The position numbers and the translations under genes were made by a program. Under the pieces are notes generated by a model. It ran no database searches and had not been told where the DNA came from. It saw nothing but the letters and a program-made list of their open reading frames with translations. From Tannerella sp. (lineage in GTDB: Bacteria; Bacteroidota; Bacteroidia; Bacteroidales; Tannerellaceae), in NCBI GenBank assembly GCA_031268395.1, contig JAIRXI010000081.1, positions 1 through 14,497 on the forward strand: 14,497 nt of DNA, given 5' to 3'. Position 1 is the first letter of the stretch. Each line of letters begins with the position of its first letter. Below, piece after piece: positions 1-6,820 of this stretch.

Positions 1-63
1 TTCATCGTTTATCGTTAAACTCACTGTTTTAGCCCGCGTGAAGTACAGTTAAGCTGTTTCTGT

Positions 64-273
64 ATGAAGAAGAGAAAAAACACCTGGAAGATCCGGCTCG
101 TGCCAAACCGGCCGGCGAAAGGAAAAAGCAGCGACTGCATAGCCGAAGTCGAAGTCGCCGGCAGGACGTTGCGCAATGAAGACATCGCGCGGGCCATCAC
201 AGGCAAAGGAAAGGCGTTTTTCCCCGTCGCGGAAAAATGCTTTTCCATGAGGGGGAAAAACGTCTTTCCGTGA
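64..273 (+). pseudogene. Truncated HU-like DNA-binding protein remnant running into a repeat array
   Basis: A 69-codon frame opening with ATG at 64. Residues 1-46 are basic and contain NTWKIRLVPNRP, DCIAEVEVAG and TLRNEDIARAI. This pattern resembles the N-terminus of HU-like (IHF/HU-fold) DNA-binding domain proteins common in Bacteroidales; the resemblance is from memory and untested. Family members I recall are much longer, with the DNA-binding fold continuing well past the NEDIA motif. Here the frame meets a 23-base tandem array exactly at codon 49 (base 208), and residues 49-69 are just translated repeat, so the fold cannot be complete. No Shine-Dalgarno or promoter is seen in the 63 bases upstream. 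Most likely this is a 5' gene remnant truncated by, or fused to, the array. A short expressed peptide is possible but not supported. Confidence 0.5.
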
Positions 274-276
274 CGC
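208..276. repeat. Tandem array of three 23-base palindromic units (array 1)
   Basis: Three head-to-tail units of exactly 23 bases start at 208, 231 and 254. Each begins with a 16-base imperfect palindrome: GGAAAGGCGTTTTTCC, GGAAAAATGCTTTTCC and GGAAAAACGTCTTTCC. The outer GGAAA/TTTCC arms are kept while the centre varies. A variable 7-base spacer follows each. Flanking 23-base blocks do not match, so the array is three units long. It overlaps the 3' part of the truncated frame starting at 64. The 23-base period is not a multiple of three, so it is not a protein-level repeat. Confidence 0.85.
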
Positions 277-369
277 GCACCTTCACCCGTCTTCCCTGTC
301 ACAGGAGAAGGCGCCAAGCGCGCGCCTCCGTTCACGCCGCATCACCGGCCTGCCGGCCTCCATCCCCCG
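277..369. other. Hairpin-rich spacer between array 1 and the 3' end of the PEP-synthase-like gene
   Basis: This GC-rich, non-coding stretch follows the stop codon of the minus-strand gene. It holds three hairpin-prone elements: CTTCCCTGTCACAGGAGAAG at 291-310 (8 pairs, one bulged A, loop TCA), GGCGC/GCGCC at 310-326, and CCGGC-CT-GCCGG at 345-356. None is followed by a clear T-run on the minus strand, so a role as terminator of the gene ending at 370 is only possible. Confidence 0.4.
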
Positions 370-3339
370 CTATTCGCGGCTTCTCATCACCACTCCCAGG
401 CTCCGCAGGCCGTCGGTCTTGACCACAAGGGGACGGTCGAAACGGACGTGACGGACAGGGCCGGCCTCGCAGACGGCTGGCTGCCGGTTCAGGAAGTCTT
501 CGTCGAAATGGCCCTCGCCGAAGGAGGGATGGATCGTGTAGTAGGCGACGCCGAAGGAGGTCAGGTTGTGGAAGAAATGGGTGCCCTGGCTGGGATCGAC
601 GCGGTAGTTTTCCGGGCTGTATTCTGCAATCACGCACGCCTGGCTGATGTGTGCCCACTTGACGGGGATCCCCAGCCAGGGGTCTTCGCTGCCCCAGCGT
701 CCCGGGCCGATCAGGATGTAGCTCTCGCCCCGGAGGGCGAAGGGGTGGTTGAGCTGTTCGATTTCGCGGGCGATGGCCGGGTTGCCGGCCGGGTCGAAGC
801 GGTCGGTCCGGATGTAGATGATGTCGCGGACGTCTTTCAGCACGCCGTGTCCCAGCGCCCGGGTGGAGAAGAGGATCGTCTCGCTGCGGGGGATCTGGCT
901 GAGGTCCTGGTCGATCACTTCGGAGCGGTCGGCGGCGGGGCGTATCTGGAGGAAATGGAACGAGGCGCTTTCCGGCTGTCCCGGCGGCATGTCGACGGCA
1001 AACTCGATCTCGACGGGACGCCCCGTTTCCCGCTGTCCGATGTCGAGCAGTTCGGCCAGCGTCGGGGCGAGGGGGAAGAGGTCGTGTTCGAGGCAGTGGG
1101 CAAAGGAGAGGATTTTGCGACCCTGGGGCCAGTAGCCGTCGCGGACGAGCCGGTCGACGGGGTCGTATGTGGAGGCGATCCATTGCAGTACGCCGTCTTT
1201 GTCGGCGTCGTCGAGCGTCAGTTTCTGCAGGTTAAAGGTGTTGTCGACCTGGATGGGGGCGGCGGTGTTGCGGAGGTCGAGGGCGAAGAAGCGGGTCTGG
1301 GTCTCGCGCAGGGCCATGCGGGGTGTGCCGAGTTGGAGGATGTGTCGCGGATGGGCGGGCGAAAAGCGCAGGGCCGTACCGCCGTCGACAATGTATTTGC
1401 CCAGTCCCAGTGCGATCTGGGCAATGCCGTCTTCTGTCCGTTCGGGTCCTGTGGGGTAATAGTTCAGCGAACGTGCGACGCCGCTGATGAGGGGATAGAA
1501 GCGGTCGCCGTGTGCTGTTCCGACCATTTCCTGGAGCACGACGGCCATTTTTTCCCGGTCGATCAGGTTGCTTGTTGCGCGCATGTAGGCGCGGCTGTCC
1601 CGGAAGAAGACGGAGGCGTAGACGCCCTTGACGGCGTTGCTTACGGCTTGCTGCATGGCCTGCCGGTCGGGCAGGCGGGCGAGCATGTAGGTGGAGTAGA
1701 CGCCGGCGAAGGGCTGGTAGTGCGCGTCTTCCAGCAGGCTGGAGGAGCGGACGGCGACGGGCCGCTTCATGCTGTCGACAAAGGCGGCGAGGTCGTCGGC
1801 GAGGTGTTCGGGCAGGGCGGCGTTCAGGAAATGGTGGAGGATGGCATCGTCGGGCAGTTCGCTCAGGGCGACCGGATACAGGCGGTTGTTTTCCATGAAC
1901 TCGTCGAAAATGTCGGTACAGAGTACCACGGTCCGGGGAATGGTGACGGGGAAGTTTTCGCGTTCCAGCCGGGGGTAACGCTTGAGCATCGTCCCGACAA
2001 AGGCCAGCCCGCGTCCCTTGCCTCCCAGCGAGCCTTCGCCGATGCGGGCAAAGTTGCTGTATTCGTCGAAGCGGTCGCGCTGGTAGACGGCCACGGTGCC
2101 GGAGTTTTTCATCCGCCGGTACTGTACAATCACGTCGAAGATAAACTGGCGTGCCTCGTCCATGGACTGGTACTGGCCTGCGTCGATGCCCTTGAGCAGG
2201 GCGGCCGGCGGAAAGAGGGCGCGGGAGTGGAAGAAACGTGAGAAGTGGTTGCGCGACAGGTGGTAGGCCAGCGAATCGTCCGGGATGAGGCAGAGTTTGT
2301 TTTGCAGGTCTTTGAGGTCTTTGATGCGCATGATTTCTTCCCGTGTTTCGGGATTGAGGATGACGAAGTCGCCGAAGCCGAAGCGTTCGCGGACTTCTTT
2401 TTGCAGGTCCTGCGGATAGTTTTTGGAATATTTGTCGATGAAGGAGGCGTCCAGTTCTTCGGCGTAGCGGAAGTTGCCGCTTTCGGAGGACTGGAGGACG
2501 AGGGGGATGGGCGGTTCGTGCCGGCGGACGTGCTGTCCGAAACGGAGGCCGGCGAGGGGGTCTTTGACGCCGTTGCGCATGAAGCTCATGTCCGAGATGA
2601 TGCCGAGCATGTTGTCGCGGTAGCGGTCGAAGAGTTGCACGGCTTCGTCGTAGGTGCGTGCCAGCATGATTTTGGGCCGGCCGCGCATGCGGAGTGTTTT
2701 CAGGTGGGCGTTCAGCGCTTCTCCGGCAAATTCGCGGCTTTGCTCCAGGACGAATTTGTAGAGGAGGGGCAGGGCGGAGGAGTAGAAACGGATGGAGTCT
2801 TCGACCAGCAGGATCACCTGTACGCCGACGCTGGCCGTGTCTTTGGGGGCGTTCATCCGGTCTTCTATCAGTTTGATGATGGCCAGCAGCAGGTCGGTAT
2901 TGCCCAGCCAGCTGAAAATGCAGTCGATGGCGCTCAGGTCTTCGCTGGCTACGCGCTTCGATACTTCTTTCGAAAAGGGCGTCAGGACGACGATCGGGAT
3001 GGAGGGATGGCATTGCTTGATTTCCTTTGCAGCCCCGAAGATGTCGCGGTCGATCATGTTCGGCATGAAGATGACCAGCTCGAAGCGGCGTCCTTCCATT
3101 TCCCGCAGGGCTTCCCGTCCGTTTGTCACCTGCGTGAAGCGGGGCGGATAGCGCAGGCTGAGGGCCATGTATTCGTTGAAGATCTGTTCGTCGACGCGCC
3201 CGTCTTCTTCCAGCATAAAGGCGTCGTAGCGGGTCGCAATCAGCAGCACGTTGTAGATGCGCCGGTTCATCAGGTCGGCAAAAGAGGTGTCCTTGAAAGC
3301 CACCTTCCGGAAATCCCGTATCTCGTTCATCGGTTTCAT
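370..3339 (-). CDS. Dual receiver-domain protein with PPDK/PEP-synthase ATP-binding domain
   Basis: A 989-residue protein of the type usually annotated as phosphoenolpyruvate synthase or PEP/pyruvate-binding domain protein. Residues 28-165 look like a degenerate receiver domain: the expected phospho-Asp region reads ELVIFMPNM, with no Asp. Residues 173-320 look like an intact one: acidic pair E180/D181, phospho-Asp D250 in IISDMSF, S284-S285, and K303 in FIDKYS. Residues 430-805 carry PPDK N-terminal ATP-grasp motifs: GSLGGKGRGLAF (436-447), RPVAVRSSSLLED (526-538), QEMVG (603-607), EIEFAVD (777-783) and LQIRP (797-801). Residues 820-989 contain IGPGRWGSEDPWLG and a GTHFFHN stretch. I see no phosphohistidine swivel motif and no PEP/pyruvate TIM barrel, so full PEP synthase activity is doubtful; a signalling or ATP-dependent regulatory role is my inference. 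ATG 3339 is used; ATG 3330 is an in-frame alternative. A consensus promoter lies just upstream. Confidence 0.93.
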   Translation of the reverse strand: MKPMNEIRDFRKVAFKDTSFADLMNRRIYNVLLIATRYDAFMLEEDGRVDEQIFNEYMALSLRYPPRFTQVTNGREALREMEGRRFELVIFMPNMIDRDIFGAAKEIKQCHPSIPIVVLTPFSKEVSKRVASEDLSAIDCIFSWLGNTDLLLAIIKLIEDRMNAPKDTASVGVQVILLVEDSIRFYSSALPLLYKFVLEQSREFAGEALNAHLKTLRMRGRPKIMLARTYDEAVQLFDRYRDNMLGIISDMSFMRNGVKDPLAGLRFGQHVRRHEPPIPLVLQSSESGNFRYAEELDASFIDKYSKNYPQDLQKEVRERFGFGDFVILNPETREEIMRIKDLKDLQNKLCLIPDDSLAYHLSRNHFSRFFHSRALFPPAALLKGIDAGQYQSMDEARQFIFDVIVQYRRMKNSGTVAVYQRDRFDEYSNFARIGEGSLGGKGRGLAFVGTMLKRYPRLERENFPVTIPRTVVLCTDIFDEFMENNRLYPVALSELPDDAILHHFLNAALPEHLADDLAAFVDSMKRPVAVRSSSLLEDAHYQPFAGVYSTYMLARLPDRQAMQQAVSNAVKGVYASVFFRDSRAYMRATSNLIDREKMAVVLQEMVGTAHGDRFYPLISGVARSLNYYPTGPERTEDGIAQIALGLGKYIVDGGTALRFSPAHPRHILQLGTPRMALRETQTRFFALDLRNTAAPIQVDNTFNLQKLTLDDADKDGVLQWIASTYDPVDRLVRDGYWPQGRKILSFAHCLEHDLFPLAPTLAELLDIGQRETGRPVEIEFAVDMPPGQPESASFHFLQIRPAADRSEVIDQDLSQIPRSETILFSTRALGHGVLKDVRDIIYIRTDRFDPAGNPAIAREIEQLNHPFALRGESYILIGPGRWGSEDPWLGIPVKWAHISQACVIAEYSPENYRVDPSQGTHFFHNLTSFGVAYYTIHPSFGEGHFDEDFLNRQPAVCEAGPVRHVRFDRPLVVKTDGLRSLGVVMRSRE

Positions 3340-3355
3340 TGTTATCTGTAGCCTC

Positions 3356-3386
3356 CAAAAGTAGTGAAAATCTTCCGGCAGGCAAA
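3356..3386 (-). promoter_or_regulatory. Bacteroidota-type promoter for the dual-receiver gene
   Basis: Read on the minus strand, TTTG (3386-3383) is followed by 19 bases and then TACTTTTG (3363-3356), a full match to TTTG-N19-TAnnTTTG. The inferred start of transcription near 3351 leaves a leader of only about 12 bases to ATG 3339, or 21 to ATG 3330. The GGAGG at 3356-3352 overlaps the -7 box and the inferred start, so it is probably not a ribosome binding site. Confidence 0.7.
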
Positions 3387-3461
3387 AAGGTGACGTGGGT
3401 TTTGCCTGTATGGACGAGCCGCTCAGGAACCGGCGGGAGGGGATAAAAATAGCTGAAAAGT

Positions 3462-3492
3462 ATTGCTGCTCCGAAGAAAATTGCTATCTTTG
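3462..3492 (+). promoter_or_regulatory. Bacteroidota-type promoter for rpsF-rpsR-rplI
   Basis: ATTG (3462-3465), 19 bases, then TATCTTTG (3485-3492), matching TTG-N19-TAnnTTTG. With transcription expected to start near 3497, the leader to rpsF is about 26 bases. That is too short for a structured S6/S18-type autoregulatory leader, and none is seen. Confidence 0.75.
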
Positions 3493-3522
3493 CCCCGCAA
3501 ATTAAAAAACGATAAAGAATAT

Positions 3523-3876
3523 ATGAACAATTATGAAACCGTTTTCATTTTGACTCCCGTTTTGTCTGATGCCCAGATGAAGGAAGCGGTAGAAAAAATC
3601 AAGGGCATTCTCGTGGCGGAGAGTGCGGAAATTGTGAACGAAGAAAACTGGGGCCTGCGCAAGCTGGCCTACCCTATCGAAAAGAAAACGACGGGGTTCT
3701 ATCAACTGATTGAATTTAAGGCCAATCCAAAGACGATTGCCGTATTGGAGACCCAATTCCGTCGGGACGAACGTGTGATCCGCTTTCTGACTTTCCGTCA
3801 GGACAAGTTTGCGCTGGATTATGCGGGAAAGAGGAGAAATTTAAAAGCATCAAAAGAATCAGGAAAGGAGAACTAA
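3523..3876 (+). CDS. rpsF: 30S ribosomal protein S6 (bS6)
   Basis: A 117-residue S6 protein of the small ribosomal subunit, where it pairs with S18 on the platform. The N-terminus [16 protein letters not shown] is the characteristic first beta strand. [23 protein letters not shown] and the [12 protein letters not shown] segment near the end are further S6 hallmarks. The C-terminus is a basic tail ([17 protein letters not shown]). ATG 3523 is preferred over the longer in-frame TTG at 3463, because the upstream codons cover the promoter -33 and -7 boxes and the family starts at MNxYE. It is first in a three-gene operon with rpsR (3 bases downstream) and rplI, the usual order in many bacteria, with no ssb or priB inserted. 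Confidence 0.98.
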   Translation: MNNYETVFILTPVLSDAQMKEAVEKIKGILVAESAEIVNEENWGLRKLAYPIEKKTTGFYQLIEFKANPKTIAVLETQFRRDERVIRFLTFRQDKFALDYAGKRRNLKASKESGKEN

Positions 3877-3879
3877 ACA

Positions 3880-4155
3880 ATGGCAGCAGCAAACAATCAG
3901 TCGGAAATCAGATACTTGACCCCCATGTCGCTGGACACGAAGCGAAAGAAGTATTGCCGTTTCAAGAAGAGTGGAATCAAGTATATAGACTACAAGGATC
4001 CGGATTTTCTGAGGAAATTCCTGAACGAGCAGGGCAAACTCCTGCCGCGCCGAATCACCGGGACGTCGCTGAAATTCCAGCGCCGTGTGGCTCAGGCCGT
4101 AAAAAGAGCACGCCACCTGGCATTGCTTCCCTACGTGACCGATTTGATGAAATAA
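3880..4155 (+). CDS. rpsR: 30S ribosomal protein S18 (bS18)
   Basis: A 91-residue S18 protein, the S6 partner of the 30S platform. Recognisable segments are [19 protein letters not shown] (S18 N-terminal core), [20 protein letters not shown] (the highly conserved RNA-binding segment RxTG-S-K-QR--A-A) and [12 protein letters not shown] at the end. The length is typical of the family and the charge strongly basic. It starts 3 bases after the rpsF stop and has a clear Shine-Dalgarno-like AAAGGAG at 3864-3870 inside the end of rpsF, 9 bases before the ATG. rplI follows after 18 bases, so the three are almost certainly co-transcribed. Confidence 0.98.
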   Translation: MAAANNQSEIRYLTPMSLDTKRKKYCRFKKSGIKYIDYKDPDFLRKFLNEQGKLLPRRITGTSLKFQRRVAQAVKRARHLALLPYVTDLMK

Positions 4156-4173
4156 GTAAAAAGGAAACAGACT

Positions 4174-4623
4174 ATGCAAGTTATTTTGAAAGAAAACGTA
4201 GCGAACTTAGGCTACAAGGACGACATCGTAACCGTCAAGGACGGTTATGGCCGCAATTTTCTGATTCCGCAGGGCAAAGCCGTAATCGCTTCGGAACCGG
4301 CAAAGAAGGTGCTGGCGGAAAACATGAAGCAGCGTGCTCACAAGCTGGCGAAAATCAAGGAAGACGCTCTGGCCCTGGCCGCCAAACTGGAAAAGGTGTC
4401 GCTGGTGATCCGCACAAAAACCAGTTCGACGGGTACGATCTTCGGCTCGGTAACCAACATACAGATTGCCGACGAACTGATCAAACAGAGTTGTGAAATC
4501 GATCGCAAGCTGATCTATATCAAGGACCCGGTGAAAGAAATCGGAACATACAGCGCACAGATAAAACTTCACCGGGAAGTGTCGGTCGACATTCCTTTTG
4601 AAGTTGTTTCCGAACCGTTCTAA
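4174..4623 (+). CDS. rplI: 50S ribosomal protein L9 (bL9)
   Basis: A 149-residue L9 protein of the large subunit, which binds 23S rRNA near the L1 stalk and affects reading-frame maintenance. The N-terminal domain has [17 protein letters not shown] and the L9 signature [13 protein letters not shown] (24-36). A long basic helix (about 40-75) connects to a C-terminal domain with [16 protein letters not shown] (87-102) and a final beta segment (SVDIPFEVV). The length matches the family. ATG 4174 is preceded by AAGGAAA at about 4160-4166. It is the last gene of the rpsF operon, and an intrinsic terminator begins 17 bases after the stop. Confidence 0.98.
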   Translation: MQVILKENVANLGYKDDIVTVKDGYGRNFLIPQGKAVIASEPAKKVLAENMKQRAHKLAKIKEDALALAAKLEKVSLVIRTKTSSTGTIFGSVTNIQIADELIKQSCEIDRKLIYIKDPVKEIGTYSAQIKLHREVSVDIPFEVVSEPF

Positions 4624-4640
4624 CAAACAGTGCAGTAATA

Positions 4641-4667
4641 AAAAAAGCCTCGCAAGAGGCTTTTTTT
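4641..4667 (+). terminator. Intrinsic terminator of the rpsF-rpsR-rplI operon
   Basis: GCCTC (4647-4651), tetraloop GCAA (4652-4655) and GAGGC (4656-4660), flanked by six As (4641-4646) and seven Ts (4661-4667). The A and T tracts can extend the stem and make it potentially bidirectional. The GNRA-type GCAA loop should stabilise it. It lies directly after rplI. Confidence 0.92.
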
Positions 4668-4696
4668 GTTTCACTAAAAAAATATTCATACCTTTG
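4665..4696 (+). promoter_or_regulatory. Bacteroidota-type promoter for the amidase-MCE operon
   Basis: TTTG (4665-4668), 20 bases, then TACCTTTG (4689-4696). The TTTG box is formed by the last bases of the upstream terminator's T-run. The inferred start near 4701 leaves about 25 bases to ATG 4726, which resembles the leaders of the other units here. Confidence 0.7.
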
Positions 4697-4725
4697 CCTC
4701 TGAACTCGCAAGATGGGTGCACAAT

Positions 4726-5919
4726 ATGAATAAAAAAGGTCGCATAATCCTTCCACTGTCGGCTCTACTGTTTTTATGGGCTTCAACGGTGCTACCGGCA
4801 AAGGAGAAAGCCTTTACGGTGGTTATTGACGCCGGCCACGGAGGAAAAGACCCCGGGTCGGTGGGTTCTCGCGTCAAGGAAAAAACAATCAATCTTGCCG
4901 TTGCGCTGAAATTGGGCGCATTGATAAAAACCGGTCACAAAGACGTGAACGTGATCTATACACGTGAATCGGACCGGTTTGTCGAATTGAACGAACGCGC
5001 CAACATTGCCAACCGGAACAAGGCCGACCTGTTTATCTCCGTACACGCCAATTCGATGAAAAAGGGGCATCAGAAAGTGAGAGGTACCGAAACGTATACA
5101 CTGGGACTGGCCCAAACCGAAGAAAACCTGAACGTGGCCATGCTGGAAAACTCCGTGATCCTGATGGAAGACAACTACAAGCAGCGATATGGCGGATTTG
5201 ATCCCAACTCATCGGAGTCCTACATTATATTTGAATTTGTGCAGAACAAGCACCTGGAACAAAGCATCTCGTTTGCATCCGAAATACAAAGGTCCTTTTC
5301 TTCGGCCAAACGGGTGAACCGGGGCGTGCGGCAGGCCGGATTTCTGGTCCTGAGGGCCACCAATATGGCCAGCGTACTGATAGAACTCGGTTTCATCTCC
5401 AATCCGGACGAAGAACGTTTCATGCGCTCCAATGACGGACAAAACCAGCTGGCCCGTTCCATCTACGATGCATTTTCCAAATACAAAAAAGAACAGGATA
5501 TGAAAAAAGGCCTCTATTCGCAGCCCGGTGACGTCCGTGTGGCCGATCTGCCGCCTGCCGAGTCGAGGCCCGGGCCGGACACGGCACAACAGCCTGTCCA
5601 AAGCAAACCGGATACACGACCGGCACGGCAGCCTGTCCGCAGCAAACCGGAACCTGCCGCCACATCCGGGACGCCCGATGCGCAGACAGGACAGGTTGTC
5701 TACAAGATACAAATCCTGCTGTCCGACAGGAAACTTCCGGCCGGTTCGCCCCGGCTGAAAGGATACAAGGCCGACTGTTATGTGGAAGGCAACGTATACA
5801 AATACACTTACGGAGCATCTGCCGACCAAAAGGAGATCCAGCAATTACTCAGGCAGGTCTCCAAAGATTTCGGGGATGCATTTATCGTCCGTTTCAAAGA
5901 CGGGAAAAGAATAAAATAA
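4726..5919 (+). CDS. N-acetylmuramoyl-L-alanine amidase (Amidase_3) with C-terminal SPOR-like domain
   Basis: A 397-residue exported zinc amidase that cleaves the bond between N-acetylmuramic acid and the stem peptide of peptidoglycan, probably in the periplasm during cell separation. Residues 1-25 form a signal peptide (basic NKKGR, then a hydrophobic core, cut near LPA). Residues 30-252 are the Amidase_3 domain: DAGHGGKDPG with H38, E52 in KEKTINL, H107 in ISVHAN (zinc ligands) and E220 in LIELGFISN (catalytic). Residues about 265-322 are a Pro-rich linker with a 13-residue duplication. The last ~70 residues (KIQILLS..., ending FIVRFKDGKRIK) look like a SPOR-type peptidoglycan-binding domain. 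ATG 4726 was chosen over the in-frame GTG at 4717 because it gives a cleaner signal peptide. The MCE gene follows after 16 bases. Confidence 0.94.
   Translation: MNKKGRIILPLSALLFLWASTVLPAKEKAFTVVIDAGHGGKDPGSVGSRVKEKTINLAVALKLGALIKTGHKDVNVIYTRESDRFVELNERANIANRNKADLFISVHANSMKKGHQKVRGTETYTLGLAQTEENLNVAMLENSVILMEDNYKQRYGGFDPNSSESYIIFEFVQNKHLEQSISFASEIQRSFSSAKRVNRGVRQAGFLVLRATNMASVLIELGFISNPDEERFMRSNDGQNQLARSIYDAFSKYKKEQDMKKGLYSQPGDVRVADLPPAESRPGPDTAQQPVQSKPDTRPARQPVRSKPEPAATSGTPDAQTGQVVYKIQILLSDRKLPAGSPRLKGYKADCYVEGNVYKYTYGASADQKEIQQLLRQVSKDFGDAFIVRFKDGKRIK
5590..5667 (+). repeat. Tandem 39-base duplication in the amidase linker
   Basis: CAGCCTGTCC plus a near-identical stretch ending AAACCGG occurs at 5590-5611 and again at 5629-5650, exactly 39 bases (13 codons) apart. 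It encodes QPVQSKP then QPVRSKP. It is an in-frame internal duplication lengthening the Pro-rich linker between the catalytic and SPOR-like domains. Confidence 0.75.
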
Positions 5920-5935
5920 AAAAACAAACAGACAG

Positions 5936-6820
5936 ATGAAAATAAAATTCACAAAGGAAATGATTATAGGCCTTGTAGTTATCATAAGCCTTGCATTCTT
6001 ATATTTAGGTATAAATTATTTGAAAGGGATCAATTTGTTTAAGCCGGTCAATCATTATTATGTCACCTGTTCAAACGTAAAGGATATAACCATATCCACG
6101 CCTGTATATATAGACGGCTTTAAGGTCGGACTGGTCCGGAGCATGGCGTACGACTACTCGACCAACGGCAAAATCAGTGTGGAGATCAGCCTTGAAAAAA
6201 ACATGCGGCTCACCAGAGGCAGTTACGTTTCGATCGAGAAGACACTGCTGAGCGGCGCAGAACTGCATCTCCATCTGAACACGTATGTGGATGAATATCT
6301 GAAATCCGGCGCAAGCCTTGAAGGGAAAATACCGGGAGACATGATGAGTACCATACAGGAGAAAGTCCTTCCGCAAATTTCAGAATTGATCCCGGCATTG
6401 GATTCCATTCTCCACGGCCTGCAGGAGCTGGTAAGCCATCCGGCCCTGTCGCAGTCGCTGAATCACATTGAAAACACAACGGCCCAGCTGGAAGTTTCTT
6501 CCCGCCAGTTAAACCGCTTACTGGGAAACGACATTCCTGTGATTGCCGACAACTTGAAAACGACGAGCGGCAATTTTGCCCTGCTGAGCGAAGAAATGAA
6601 AAACCTGAACCTGACAGCCAGCGTCAACTCCCTGAATCTGACGCTTGACAATTTGAACACAATGACTGTCCGGCTCAACTCGAAGGACAATTCGCTGGGA
6701 TTGCTGCTGAATGATTCTTCCCTCTACAAGAATCTGAATCTGACACTTGACAACCTCTCCGGCTTGTTCATTGACATAAAACAACATCCTAAAAGATATG
6801 TCCATTTTTCATTATTTTAA
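5936..6820 (+). CDS. MlaD/MCE-family protein
   Basis: A 294-residue membrane-anchored protein with one MCE domain, the type that carries phospholipids between inner and outer membranes as the substrate-binding part of an Mla-like ABC system. Residues 8-28 form a single N-terminal transmembrane segment (MIIGLVVIISLAFLYLGINYL). Residues 38-115 are the MCE domain, with NVKDITISTPVYIDGFKVGLV and ISLEKNMRLTRGSYVSIEKTLLSG. Residues about 140-280 are helical, probably coiled coil, with repeated NLNLT/LTLDNL segments. The C-terminus (KQHPKRYVHFSLF) has the NPKRYVHFS-like ending I associate with Bacteroidales MlaD proteins. No MlaE or MlaF gene is present here, so its permease and ATPase must be elsewhere. 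It is probably co-transcribed with the amidase. No clear terminator follows. Confidence 0.93.
   Translation: MKIKFTKEMIIGLVVIISLAFLYLGINYLKGINLFKPVNHYYVTCSNVKDITISTPVYIDGFKVGLVRSMAYDYSTNGKISVEISLEKNMRLTRGSYVSIEKTLLSGAELHLHLNTYVDEYLKSGASLEGKIPGDMMSTIQEKVLPQISELIPALDSILHGLQELVSHPALSQSLNHIENTTAQLEVSSRQLNRLLGNDIPVIADNLKTTSGNFALLSEEMKNLNLTASVNSLNLTLDNLNTMTVRLNSKDNSLGLLLNDSSLYKNLNLTLDNLSGLFIDIKQHPKRYVHFSLF

Noticed and set aside
237..422. 61-codon frame crossing array 1 and the hairpin-rich spacer
   Set aside because: It begins inside the repeat array and translates to an R/P/S-rich low-complexity sequence overlapping the end of the dual-receiver gene.
448..3351. Two long plus-strand open frames (448-2241, 597 codons, and 2245-3351, 368 codons) opposite the dual-receiver gene
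   Set aside because: They lie in one frame antisense to a clearly coding gene with recognisable domains. Their translations are low-complexity (rich in V, E, G, D) with no family motif. They arise from the GC-rich codon use of the true gene.
332..3385. Arg/Pro-rich minus-strand frames overlapping the dual-receiver gene (332-1183 and 1232-3385)
   Set aside because: They are alternate-frame shadows of the same strand, with R/P/H-rich low-complexity translation and no motif.
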